From contig NC_019689.1 of assembly GCF_000317025.1 (NCBI RefSeq), positions 4,387,501 to 4,451,500 of the forward strand: a DNA stretch of 64,000 nt, written 5' to 3'. The DNA is from Pleurocapsa sp. PCC 7327. Its GTDB lineage: Bacteria; Cyanobacteriota; Cyanobacteriia; Cyanobacteriales; Microcystaceae. Below are positions 38,462-46,935 of the stretch, in pieces. A program made the position numbers and the translations under genes. The notes under the pieces were generated by a model, which had not been told where the DNA came from, did no database searches, and saw only the letters and a program-made list of their open reading frames with translations. The stretch's first letter is position 1, and the number at the start of each line of letters is the position of its first letter.

Positions 38462-40420
38462 TTAAAACTGAGGGATTGAAGCGATTAGCTTTTTAGTGTA
38501 GTCTTTTTGGGGATTATTAATAATATTTTCTGCAATATCCATCTCTTCAATTTTTCCCTGATTCATGACCAGAATGCGATCGCTCATAAACTTAACTACG
38601 CTTAAATCGTGGGAAATAAAAATGTAAGTCAAGTGAAAATCTTTTTGCAATTTTTTGAGCAAATTTAAAACGCCAGCTTGTACCGAAACATCCAGTGCCG
38701 ATACCGATTCATCGCAAATAATAAACTCAGGATCGACTGCTAAGGCTCTAGCTATACATACCCGTTGGCGTTGGCCTCCTGATAGTTCGTGAGGATAGCG
38801 ATCGAACCAATCTGGATTTAATCCCACTCGTCCTAACAAATCCTTAACTTTTTCTCGTCTTGCTCGCGAACTTTTCCCTAAATTATGAATAGTCATCGGC
38901 TCCATAATTGCCTTTCCAATAGTCAGGCGAGGATTGAGAGAATTATAGGGATTTTGAAAAACAATTTGCATTTTTCTTCGCAAAAAACGCAGTTTTTCAT
39001 CGCCCATAGATAGCCGAGAAATATCCTCTTCTTCAGTCGCTTCTCGAAACCGAAATTTAATTTTTCCAGTTGTTGCTGGAATTAAACGCAAAATCGTGCG
39101 AGCAAGGGTCGATTTCCCGCACCCTGATTCTCCGACTAATCCTAGCGTTTCGCCTGGCTTGACCTCAAAAGAAACATTGTCTACTGCTTTAAAAAAAACT
39201 TTCGTTTGACCGAACATCCCGCGAACGGGAAATAGAACGGACAAATTTGAGACAGATAATAAATTTTCTTTTTGTTGCAGGGAAGATAATCGTTCTTGTC
39301 GCTTTTGAGGAGAGATCGTCTTAAATTCGGGTGGTTCTTTTTCCTGAATCGATAACACTTTTCCCGTCGCAGAATCTTTGGTCGCTATCATAAAATTTTC
39401 TACTACGGGCAGTATTTCTAACTGGGAATGCAAACGAGGGCGACAAGCTAACAAGCCTTTTGTGTAGGGATGTTTGGGTTCGTATAAAATTTTGTCCTTA
39501 TTGCCTGCTTCGACAATTTTTCCCCCATACATTACGACAACTGCATCGGCAATTTGATTGATTACTCCCAAATCGTGAGAAATAAAAATCATCGACATAT
39601 CTCGATGGGTTTTGCATAACTCTCGCAGCAGGTGCAAAATTTCTGCTTGTACTGTTACGTCGAGTGCCGTTGTCGGTTCGTCAGCGATCAAAATGGTTGG
39701 GTTGCAAGAAATTGCCATGGCGATAGTAACCCGTTGCAGTTGACCGCCAGAAAGTTGGTGAGGATAGCGTTTGAGGATTGATTGTTTGTACTGCTTGATG
39801 TAATTTTTAACTCGTTGCGTGACCAAACCTGCCTCAGTGTTTTTATTACCTTTATTTTTCTCTAAATACTCGTTTTCTAACTGTTCGTCGCTAGGGATAA
39901 GCTTAACTTCTTGCAAAAGCGCGATCGCTTGATTTTTGGCTTGTTCTGGCGCGACATTTTGATGCAGTCGAATCGCTTCGATAATTTGAAAGCCAATCGT
40001 ATAAACTGGGTTTAGGGCGCTCATCGGTTCTTGGAAAATCATGGCAATTTCCCCTCCCCGATAATTGCGCCGCTTTTCTTCGCTTAAGGCTAGGAGATTG
40101 ACAAGTCTCGCGTTCCGTGCTTGATTATTTTCCCTAGCAGGACGAAACCAAATTTCGCCCCCGCTAATTTTGCCGGGACTGGGAATCAATCCCATAATTG
40201 CCAAAGAAGTAACGGATTTACCCGAACCCGACTCGCCGACGATCCCTAAAATCTGTCCTCGTTTGAGTTGAAAGCTTATGTCATCTACTGCTCTTGGGGA
40301 AGAATTTTCTGAAAAATTATTACGCGAGTCGCTCAGAAATTCAACTCGCAAGTTGCGAACGTCGAGAATAGTGTCGCTTGTCAGTTCGCGGATATTAACA
40401 GTAGCGTCACTCATAAGCAA
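38462..40420 (-). CDS. ABC transporter, fused two-domain ATP-binding protein (peptide/nickel type)
   Basis: The 652-residue protein is a fusion of two OppD/OppF-type ATPase domains. Domain 1: Walker A GESGSGKSVTSL near residue 63, LSGGQLQRVTIAMAI signature, Walker B ILIADEPTTALD. Domain 2 begins near 374 (LLSVSNLSVLFPVRG): GESGCGKSTLARTI, LSGGQRQRVCIARAL, and FIICDESVSALDVSV. In domain 2 the Pro of the usual DEP is Ser. The insert LENEYLEKNKGNKNTEAG in domain 1 is larger than usual. The permease and binding-protein genes are not adjacent, so the transported substrate is not known. Confidence 0.93.
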   Translation of the reverse strand: MLMSDATVNIRELTSDTILDVRNLRVEFLSDSRNNFSENSSPRAVDDISFQLKRGQILGIVGESGSGKSVTSLAIMGLIPSPGKISGGEIWFRPARENNQARNARLVNLLALSEEKRRNYRGGEIAMIFQEPMSALNPVYTIGFQIIEAIRLHQNVAPEQAKNQAIALLQEVKLIPSDEQLENEYLEKNKGNKNTEAGLVTQRVKNYIKQYKQSILKRYPHQLSGGQLQRVTIAMAISCNPTILIADEPTTALDVTVQAEILHLLRELCKTHRDMSMIFISHDLGVINQIADAVVVMYGGKIVEAGNKDKILYEPKHPYTKGLLACRPRLHSQLEILPVVENFMIATKDSATGKVLSIQEKEPPEFKTISPQKRQERLSSLQQKENLLSVSNLSVLFPVRGMFGQTKVFFKAVDNVSFEVKPGETLGLVGESGCGKSTLARTILRLIPATTGKIKFRFREATEEEDISRLSMGDEKLRFLRRKMQIVFQNPYNSLNPRLTIGKAIMEPMTIHNLGKSSRARREKVKDLLGRVGLNPDWFDRYPHELSGGQRQRVCIARALAVDPEFIICDESVSALDVSVQAGVLNLLKKLQKDFHLTYIFISHDLSVVKFMSDRILVMNQGKIEEMDIAENIINNPQKDYTKKLIASIPQF

Positions 40421-40542
40421 TTCAAAGTCAACTAACTTTGGCGATCGGTTTGGTTGGTTAAATGGATTTTAACCGATCCATCGTAAGGCAACGGCAAAAG
40501 AAAACCGAATAATCAATATTCGGTTATCAGTTACCAGTTACT

Positions 40543-41181
40543 ATGATTTACTTGGACTCGGCGATCGCTAGCGAAGCAGAGATAGCAGGCAAACTGGGAT
40601 GGATAAAAGGAATTACCACCAATCCCACCTTACTAGCCAAAAGCGATTTATCTCCGGAGGAGACCTTAAAACAACTCGCTGCTATCAGTCCTGGCGAGCT
40701 ATATTATCAGCTTACTGCAACCGATTGCGATCGCGCGATCGCAGAGGGACGACGTGCCTTTGAAATTATTGGCGCGAAAACGGTACTGAAGGTTCCGGCA
40801 AGTGCGGTTGGGTTTCAAGTAGTAGCGTGCCTGTCACCGGAAATCCCTTGTGCGGTAACGGCGATTTACAGTGCGGCACAAGCGGCAGTAGCGCGAGAAG
40901 CGGGAGCAAAATATGCGATCGCTTACGTCAATCGCGCGACGAGATTGTTGGGCGATGGCTTGGCGTTGGTACGGGATATGGCTGCCTTATTGCAAGGGAG
41001 CGCGACAGAAATCCTTGCTGCTAGTCTGAAAACTCCTAACGAAGCTGCTGCTGCCTTGCGAGCGGGAGCGCATCATCTAACTTTGCCTTTAAGCGTCTTG
41101 CAAGCGATGACGACTCACGAGCTATCCGAGCAAACCGTAGAGGAGTTTAACAGTAATGGAACGGGAATAGAATTGCCATAA
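40543..41181 (+). CDS. Transaldolase-like protein (fructose-6-phosphate aldolase type)
   Basis: The 212-residue protein is the short type of the transaldolase family: MIYLDSAIASEAEIA, GITTNPTLLAKSDL (TNPTL block), and TVLKVPASAVGFQVVACL with the Schiff-base Lys. It has a C-terminal catalytic-barrel end LAASLKTPNEAAAALRAGAHHLTLPLSVL. FSA-type enzymes make fructose-6-phosphate from dihydroxyacetone and glyceraldehyde-3-phosphate; MipB/TalC relatives are transaldolases. Which reaction occurs here is unclear. The main transaldolase is probably the partial gene at 63980. Confidence 0.87.
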   Translation: MIYLDSAIASEAEIAGKLGWIKGITTNPTLLAKSDLSPEETLKQLAAISPGELYYQLTATDCDRAIAEGRRAFEIIGAKTVLKVPASAVGFQVVACLSPEIPCAVTAIYSAAQAAVAREAGAKYAIAYVNRATRLLGDGLALVRDMAALLQGSATEILAASLKTPNEAAAALRAGAHHLTLPLSVLQAMTTHELSEQTVEEFNSNGTGIELP

Positions 41182-41188
41182 CATTTAG

Positions 41189-43219
41189 CTATTTCTGAGA
41201 ACAGGTCAACTCTTTTGAGGAGGGGAGATTAGCTGGCGGTAACTCGCAATGACTGGCAAGAAGCTTCCGAGAGCCGTTCTCAGTCTGTTGCAAGCTGACT
41301 TCGCGGATGGGAGATGTCAGCGTCAGGGGGATGCCGATCTTAACTGTCGTCCCTTTACCGCATCCAGCACTGTGCAGCCTAATGTTACCTCCCATGAGTT
41401 CGATTAAATTGCGGGAAATAGCCAATCCTAAACCCGTTCCGCCAAACTGACGGGTTGTTGAGCCATCTACCATCACGAAGGGGTGAAAGAGTTTATCCTG
41501 TTGGCTAGGATCGATTCCGATTCCGGTATCTTTAACCGTTATAACCACCTTTGAAGCATTCGCTGCTAACGCTTCATCTTTTTCGATGCCAATGCTAATC
41601 GCGATACTGCCTGACTGGGTAAATTTGACGGCATTACCTATCACGTTCAAAAGAACTTGTCGGAGTTTTGCCGGATCGGTGTAAATGATAATATCGTTCT
41701 CCCAATTAGGAGTTTTTAACTTCAAACCTTTTTTCTGGATGGGAGCGATTTGTAGATTGATAACTTCTTTGAGCAGTTTGCCTAAATCGACTGGCTCTAG
41801 GTTCACAGACAGTTTGCCGGCTTCAATTTTGGCAATATCTAAAATGTCATTAATAATGTTGAGCAAGTGAATAGCTGCATTATCTGCTTGCTGCAAAAAC
41901 TCTATTTCTTCTTCTCGGCTATCGCAATAACCATCTTTAATAATCCGAATGCAGTTGATGATTCCGTTGAGCGGAGTTCTCAATTCGTGAGAAGTCGTCG
42001 CGAGAAATTCGTTTTTAAGCTGATTGGCATTCTGAGCTTCTTTCCACGAGCAGACGATCTCGTCTCCCCAAGTTTGGAGGCGTTCGAGCATTTCTTGGAT
42101 AGCCGAAGCCAGTTGATTAAACTCCCGAATTTTGAAATTTTGCGGGCAAGTTTGAGGGGTTTCTGTTTTTTTACAAAAAAGCTCTTTTTTGATGGCGTAA
42201 TCTCTGAGTTGTTCTAGAGGACGCGCTAGCTCGCGAGAAATAAACAATATGACTAGGATACTGGCGACGATCAAAGCCAACGTCATGCCAAATAGAGCTT
42301 TTTGAATATCCTGAAGTGGTGCTAGTGCCTTGTCTATGGGAGCTACGGCGAGAATCACCCATTTTTTACTTCTCTCGCTGGTAATGGGACTGGCGATGGC
42401 ACTGTAACCCGCGACGAGTTCTACACCATCTTCATCAAAGGCAAATAAATGCAAAAACCTGGGCTGTCCTGCGATCGCGCTCCAGACAAGATCTTTCAAT
42501 CGGTTGGCATCATCTTCTTCTCTAATGTTGCGTCCTACCCGTTCGGATAGGGGATGTGCCAAGATAGTTCCCTGTTGGTTAATGACAACCGTATAACCCG
42601 TCAGCGAACCGGGTTGGGTTTCGGTAGATACGAATTCTTTTTCTTGCAGTGCCGACTTAAAGCTCAAAACGTAACGAGGTCGATCGCGATCGTCGTAAAC
42701 CGGAGCCGACAGGAGCAATTCTAACTGACCTTCATTTACCTCTGGATTCTTCTGCTGTTGGGGAAGTAAGAACTTAATGGAAATCTTGTTTGCCTCAACC
42801 GCCAGTGACTCTTGCTCCACTACCCCTTGGCTTCGAGCTAGGTTGTCGAGAGGTTGGTTCCCGCAGGTACTCGCTATAACTTGCCCCATTTGAAAATTGG
42901 TTAGCTGCACGCACTGAATTTGGTTTGGGAGTTTGGAGGCAAGGCGATCGAGAAAAGCTTGCTGTTGTAGAGGCGTTCCCTGCTTGAAAACAACGCTATC
43001 GCTTGCCGTGGCAAGATTGGCTCGTAGCGCCTCAATGGATCGATCGATACTTTCTCCTTTTCTAACTGCACTTTCAGTCAAATTTTGCCGTGCTGTTTCT
43101 AGGAAAGCCGAACGAGCTTTTCGATAGGTAACGTACACGCCTACTAGAAGCACGGGAACGCTGACCAGCAATAGGCGCGACAAGAGAATACGACGAAAAG
43201 AAGATTGACTGAGTGCCAT
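41189..43219 (-). CDS. Sensor histidine kinase with extracytoplasmic cache-like domain
   Basis: The 676-residue kinase has a membrane helix at about residues 10-28 (LLSRLLLVSVPVLLVGVYV), a large extracytoplasmic region of about 270 residues with PDC/cache features, a second helix at about 309-329 (ALFGMTLALIVASILVILFI) and a HAMP-like region. These are followed by HisKA (FLATTSHELRTPLNGIIN), then HATPase with NVIGNAVKFTQSG, VKDTGIGIDPS and FGGTGLGLAIS. There is no receiver domain and no adjacent response regulator, so the signal path is unknown. Confidence 0.92.
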   Translation of the reverse strand: MALSQSSFRRILLSRLLLVSVPVLLVGVYVTYRKARSAFLETARQNLTESAVRKGESIDRSIEALRANLATASDSVVFKQGTPLQQQAFLDRLASKLPNQIQCVQLTNFQMGQVIASTCGNQPLDNLARSQGVVEQESLAVEANKISIKFLLPQQQKNPEVNEGQLELLLSAPVYDDRDRPRYVLSFKSALQEKEFVSTETQPGSLTGYTVVINQQGTILAHPLSERVGRNIREEDDANRLKDLVWSAIAGQPRFLHLFAFDEDGVELVAGYSAIASPITSERSKKWVILAVAPIDKALAPLQDIQKALFGMTLALIVASILVILFISRELARPLEQLRDYAIKKELFCKKTETPQTCPQNFKIREFNQLASAIQEMLERLQTWGDEIVCSWKEAQNANQLKNEFLATTSHELRTPLNGIINCIRIIKDGYCDSREEEIEFLQQADNAAIHLLNIINDILDIAKIEAGKLSVNLEPVDLGKLLKEVINLQIAPIQKKGLKLKTPNWENDIIIYTDPAKLRQVLLNVIGNAVKFTQSGSIAISIGIEKDEALAANASKVVITVKDTGIGIDPSQQDKLFHPFVMVDGSTTRQFGGTGLGLAISRNLIELMGGNIRLHSAGCGKGTTVKIGIPLTLTSPIREVSLQQTENGSRKLLASHCELPPANLPSSKELTCSQK

Positions 43220-43522
43220 AAAACTGAGGTTAGCGCTAAGGAGAGCGTAAATTGTTTCGAGCTGTGAAGCTAAATCGAGCGGCTAGGGAATCACCAACGT
43301 CAGAATTTAACCTAGCGAGTCAAAAGCGAATGACCTCTGCTGTTTACCTGTTCGTCTCCACTGTTATAGCATAGAGACCCGTTAGATTACTTGATAGATT
43401 AAATTACTTGGCGAACTTTATAGGAATTTGTAGTCAATTTTACCTTTTTCTCTTGAATGACAACCTTCGGTGGAGAAAGCTACAAAAATTGATTGATTTT
43501 TTTACCTATCCGCTTTTGCCCG

Positions 43523-44347
43523 ATGAATCGCCCTTTTACTACAGTTATATTAGCGATGACGGCTGATGGAAAAATTGCCGATGTTGGGCGATCGCACGCT
43601 CGATTTTCCTCGGCAGCTGACAAAGCTCATTTAGAAAAACAAATTTCCCTTGCAGATGGCGTTCTTTTTGGGGCTGGCACGCTTCGCGCCTATGGAACGA
43701 CGCTCCCCATCGGCGATCCCCAATTCTTACAGGCTAGAGAGAGGCAGCAAAAACCGCCACAACCCATACATATCGTCTGTTCTGCCTCGGCGCAAATCGA
43801 TCCTCAATTGCCTTTTTTTCGTCAACCCGTCCCTCGCTGGTTGCTCGCGACGGCGGCTGGCGCTAAATCATGGCGAGAAAGCAAGCGAGAGGGCTTCGAT
43901 CGCATTTTAGTCGCCGATGCAGGGGAGACTTTTGAGGCACTGAGAGATGAGGGGACAAAAGGACAAGGGAGAGTGGGGAGACAATTAATCCAAAATCAAA
44001 AATCTTTTCATCAAATGACTAATGACAAAAGACAAAGGACAACTGACCAATCCCCAATCTCCAATCCAAAATCGATTGACTGGATAGATGCATTAGCTCA
44101 ACTCAAAGAACTAGGATTGCAGAAGCTGGCAATTCTTGGGGGTGGGGAATTAGTGGCTTCTCTGCTGGCAAAAGATTTGATTGATGAGTTTTGGTTGACC
44201 GTATGCCCGATTATTTTGGGAGGCGTTACTGCACCAACGCCAGTAGAAGGAATGGGTTTCCCAGCACAAGAGGCGCGGCGCTTGGAATTACTAAGTGTAG
44301 AACGAATTGAGGGAGAAATCTTTTTACACTACCGCCTACAACGTTAA
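43523..44347 (+). CDS. RibD C-terminal-type reductase with in-frame repeat insertion
   Basis: The protein (274 residues from the ATG at 43523, MNRPFTTVILAM; the frame opens earlier at 43493) matches the RibD_C/dihydrofolate reductase-like domain: VILAMTADGKIA, ADGVLFGAGTLRAYG, PIHIVCSASAQIDPQLPFF, then LKELGLQKLAILGGGELVASLLAKDLIDEFWLTVCPIILGG. This domain reduces the deaminated pyrimidine in riboflavin synthesis, but the deaminase half is missing, so it is a stand-alone reductase of uncertain substrate. About 45 residues (EALRDEGTKGQ to SPISNPKSIDW) come from an intergenic-type repeat; see 43941-44072. Confidence 0.85.
   Translation: MNRPFTTVILAMTADGKIADVGRSHARFSSAADKAHLEKQISLADGVLFGAGTLRAYGTTLPIGDPQFLQARERQQKPPQPIHIVCSASAQIDPQLPFFRQPVPRWLLATAAGAKSWRESKREGFDRILVADAGETFEALRDEGTKGQGRVGRQLIQNQKSFHQMTNDKRQRTTDQSPISNPKSIDWIDALAQLKELGLQKLAILGGGELVASLLAKDLIDEFWLTVCPIILGGVTAPTPVEGMGFPAQEARRLELLSVERIEGEIFLHYRLQR
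43941..44072 (+). repeat. Intergenic-type repeat inserted in the reductase frame
   Basis: The stretch is a run of short degenerate units: GAGGGGACAAAAGGACAAGG, AGAGTGGGGAGACAATTAAT, CCAAAATCAAAAATC, ATGACTAATGACAAAAGACA, AAGGACAACTGACCAATCC, CCAATCTCCAATCCAAAATC. Units such as 'aatgacaaaagacaaaggac' are dispersed in intergenic DNA of many cyanobacteria. Related segments in this window lie at 62411-62458 (GTCCTTTGTCCTTTG and ATGACTAATGACC). Here they leave the frame open, and the translated part (TKGQGRVGRQLIQNQKSFHQ and MTNDKRQRTTDQSPISNPKS) has no counterpart in the enzyme family. Confidence 0.8.
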
Positions 44348-44427
44348 GGAATATTACATTAATCTATGAGTAATGCTGATTATCAGTGACTGAATTATTG
44401 ATTACCGATTACTGATTACTGACTTCG

Positions 44428-45618
44428 ATGGTCGAACAACTCAAGCCCCAGTATTCCATCGCCTGGATAGAAAAAATCGCTGAAATTCCTAAAATCGAAT
44501 GGGATTTCCTTGCCGAACCCCTCAAAACTCCATTTCTAGAGTGGGAATGGCTCAATAACCTAGAAACGTCTGGGAGTGCGACGGCGCGGACTGGATGGCA
44601 ACCAGCTCACCTAACGGTGTGGCGAAATAGAAGCTTGATTGCGGCTGCGCCTTTGTATATTAAGGGTCACAGTTATGGCGAATTTGTTTTTGACCACCAA
44701 TGGGCGGATTTGTCCCATCGTTTGGGAGTGCGTTACTATCCAAAACTTTTAGGGATGACTCCCTTTACTCCTGCCGTAGGCTATCGCTTTTTGATCGCGC
44801 CGGGGGAAGACGAAGCAGAGATTACAGAAATGATGGTAGCGGCGATCGATCGTTTCTGCGATCGCAACCGCCTCTCTGGTTGCAATTTTCTGTTTGTCGA
44901 TCCCGATTGGCGCGCTGTAATGGAACGTTACGGTTTCAGAAGTTGGCTGCACTACAGCTACATTTGGACCAATAGAGGTTTTCAAACCTTTGACGATTAT
45001 CTAGCCGTATTTAATGCCAACCAACGTCGCAATATTAAGCGCGAACGCAAAGCCGTTGTTAATGCCAATCTACAGGTGAAAACATTGGTAGGTGAAGAAA
45101 TTCCCCATCATTTATTTCCTTTAATTTATCGATTTTACAGCAGCACTTGTGATAAGTTTTATTGGGGAAGTAAATATTTAACGCGCCAATTTTTCGAGCA
45201 ACTTTATCCTCGCTATCGCCATCGCGTCGTTTTGGTAACGGCGTATCGAGAAGACAACGATTCGCGTCCCGTAGGATTATCTTTTTGTCTGCGCAAAAGC
45301 GAAAATTTTTACGGGCGCTATTGGGGCTGTTTTCAAGAATACGATTGCCTACATTTTGAGGCATGTTATTATAAACCGATTGAATGGGCAATTTCTCAGG
45401 GCATTCAAATGTTCGATCCCGGTGCTGGTGGAAGTCATAAAAAGCGGCGTGGGTTTCCTGCAACTCCCAATTACAGCTTGCATCGCTTTTACGACCCAAG
45501 AATGAGCAATCTTTTACGTCACTACATTAATGAAATTAATGCGATGGAACGGGAAGAGATCGATGCGATCAATCAAGATTTACCTTTTAGTAAACGAGAA
45601 ATAAAATTTCAAATTTAG
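44428..45618 (+). CDS. FemAB-like GNAT-fold protein (PF04339)
   Basis: The 396-residue protein belongs to the FemAB_like group of GNAT-fold proteins: FLEWEWLNNLETSGSATARTGWQPAHL, APLYIKGHSYGEFVFDHQWADLSHRLGVRYYPKLLGMTPFTPAVGYRFL and the C-terminal SFCLRKSENFYGRYWGCFQEYDCLHFEACYY followed by FDPGAGGSHKKRRGF. The family includes proteins proposed to act in peptidoglycan or lipid modification, but none with certainty. The DNA before the start, 44377-44426, is a degenerate 'ttactgatta' repeat. It follows the reductase by 80 bp on the same strand. Confidence 0.88.
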   Translation: MVEQLKPQYSIAWIEKIAEIPKIEWDFLAEPLKTPFLEWEWLNNLETSGSATARTGWQPAHLTVWRNRSLIAAAPLYIKGHSYGEFVFDHQWADLSHRLGVRYYPKLLGMTPFTPAVGYRFLIAPGEDEAEITEMMVAAIDRFCDRNRLSGCNFLFVDPDWRAVMERYGFRSWLHYSYIWTNRGFQTFDDYLAVFNANQRRNIKRERKAVVNANLQVKTLVGEEIPHHLFPLIYRFYSSTCDKFYWGSKYLTRQFFEQLYPRYRHRVVLVTAYREDNDSRPVGLSFCLRKSENFYGRYWGCFQEYDCLHFEACYYKPIEWAISQGIQMFDPGAGGSHKKRRGFPATPNYSLHRFYDPRMSNLLRHYINEINAMEREEIDAINQDLPFSKREIKFQI

Positions 45619-45697
45619 GCTATTATTCCTAAATTCTCGCTTTTGTAGCGCCGTTCCCTGGAATATCTCTACAAAGTTTTGAAATCCTGCAAGAATT

Positions 45698-46303
45698 CTA
45701 TTGTTCGAGTGCCGATCGCCCTTGTTTGCCCAAGCGAATCAGGAGAAAATAGGCAAAGTAGAGCGTGTAAATAATCAATCCCACCATGCCTAAAAACCCT
45801 AAGAATCCCGGCGATGCATTGGGATGAAACCATTCTTTGTACCCCCAAGGTGCTTCTAACCAAACCCAACAAAAGGGAGTGTTGACTGCATATTCTCCGC
45901 CCGAAAAAGCACAAGAAAGAAAAGGGAAGCTAGCGATCGCGCCCAGACTAGAATAAATCGTTACTGCCCAGCGCCAGGAAGTCAAGACCAGTTTGAGAAA
46001 ACTTTGGGGCAAATCTCTAATTTCGTCATTTAAATCGACCCAAAACCAAAGCGAGATGGGAATGAGAATGCGGGCTACCAACCCCGTGATATAGCTTAAC
46101 GGACAAGACCAAGTAGCGATCGCTAAATAAACAGTAATCATTAGTAAACTCGATACTCGCCAGTAGATAATTAATAGCCGTAAAATCGCATCGGCTTGAC
46201 GAACTAACGCCCAAATTAGCAAAATAGCGGGCAGGATAACGGTAAATAAAACTGCCAATCGGTAATCCATCCATACCAGGGATCGAAGCCAAGTTTCATC
46301 CAT
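45698..46303 (-). CDS. DUF3177 family membrane protein
   Basis: The 201-residue protein has about five hydrophobic stretches (residues 15-34, 46-64, 70-92, 107-130 and 176-196) and the cyanobacterial DUF3177 pattern: WLRSLVWMDYRLAVLFTVILP, ARILIPISLWFWVDLNDEI, FCWVWLEAPWGYKEWFHPNASPGFLG. It is probably in the cytoplasmic or thylakoid membrane. Function is not known. It is transcribed alone. Confidence 0.87.
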   Translation of the reverse strand: MDETWLRSLVWMDYRLAVLFTVILPAILLIWALVRQADAILRLLIIYWRVSSLLMITVYLAIATWSCPLSYITGLVARILIPISLWFWVDLNDEIRDLPQSFLKLVLTSWRWAVTIYSSLGAIASFPFLSCAFSGGEYAVNTPFCWVWLEAPWGYKEWFHPNASPGFLGFLGMVGLIIYTLYFAYFLLIRLGKQGRSALEQ

Positions 46304-46357
46304 CTCTTCTTGCTCGTAAATGAAAATAATCCTAGATTATTTTAAAGACATACTCAT

Positions 46358-46402
46358 GAAAAAAATTAGCAGTGGAAAGATCCTCAAAAGGATTCTCACT
46401 GC
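46358..46402 (-). terminator. Intrinsic terminator after cp12
   Basis: On the minus strand, GCAGTGAGAATCCT pairs with AGGATCTTTCCACTGC through an interrupted stem around a short loop, followed by TAATTTTTTTC. It lies about 45 bp after the cp12 stop at 46448. The short + strand frame at 46372-46662 overlaps it and cp12 and is not a gene. Confidence 0.75.
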
Positions 46403-46447
46403 CGCGAAACAGGAGCCTAAAGCAGTATTCAACTACTAAACATTATC

Positions 46448-46672
46448 TTAGTCGTCGTAAACGCGACATTCAGCCGCATCGGGATTTTCGTCGCAATACT
46501 GTTGAAAAGAAGTTTTCTCAGGGTGTTTTTGACGTTGATGGGCGGCTTCTGCTTGCAATTCTTCAACTGCATCCCATGCAGCGGCACATTCGCTGGAAGT
46601 TTCTCCCTCCGTGCTACAAACAGTTCTGGCGTTTTCAATCTCTTGTTCGATTTGGTTTTTGATATCGCTCAT
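46448..46672 (-). CDS. cp12: Calvin cycle regulatory protein CP12
   Basis: CP12 is a small, partly disordered protein that ties phosphoribulokinase and glyceraldehyde-3-phosphate dehydrogenase into an inactive complex in the dark and releases them when reduced by thioredoxin in the light. The 74-residue protein has both cysteine pairs (Cys19/Cys29 and Cys60/Cys69), the AAAWDAVEELQAEAAHQR core helix (AWD_VEEL motif) and the GAPDH-binding C-terminus CDENPDAAECRVYDD. Length is typical. A clear AGAGGAA site precedes the ATG. Confidence 0.97.
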   Translation of the reverse strand: MSDIKNQIEQEIENARTVCSTEGETSSECAAAWDAVEELQAEAAHQRQKHPEKTSFQQYCDENPDAAECRVYDD

Positions 46673-46935
46673 GATTCCTCTAAATTCAGTGACTGAATAT
46701 AGTATAAAAATTGATTGGGGCTGACGGTTTCGATCGTCTACTCAGTAGCGCTGCTGCTCTTTGAGTTTAAACAGTTGTTTATCTCAGTACTATCTTATTT
46801 GGTTTTTGCATGCTCAATCGTAGCTCAATGTCTTAAGATTTGACTATAGCTCAAAATATAAGTTTTCTGTTTAAAGAGCAAGATTTTTTGCCGTCCAATC
46901 CTGACAATACTAGGCTTTAGTTGTCATCGACACCC

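Noticed and set aside
46372-46662. Open frame on the + strand opposite cp12
   Set aside because: It lies fully across cp12 and its terminator; cp12 is certain.
46717-46740. tmRNA-like start, GGGGCTGACGGTTTCGAT
   Set aside because: The 5' end resembles ssrA, but the next 200 bp lead into the FIST gene, with no tag reading frame or matching 3' acceptor end, so it is probably chance.
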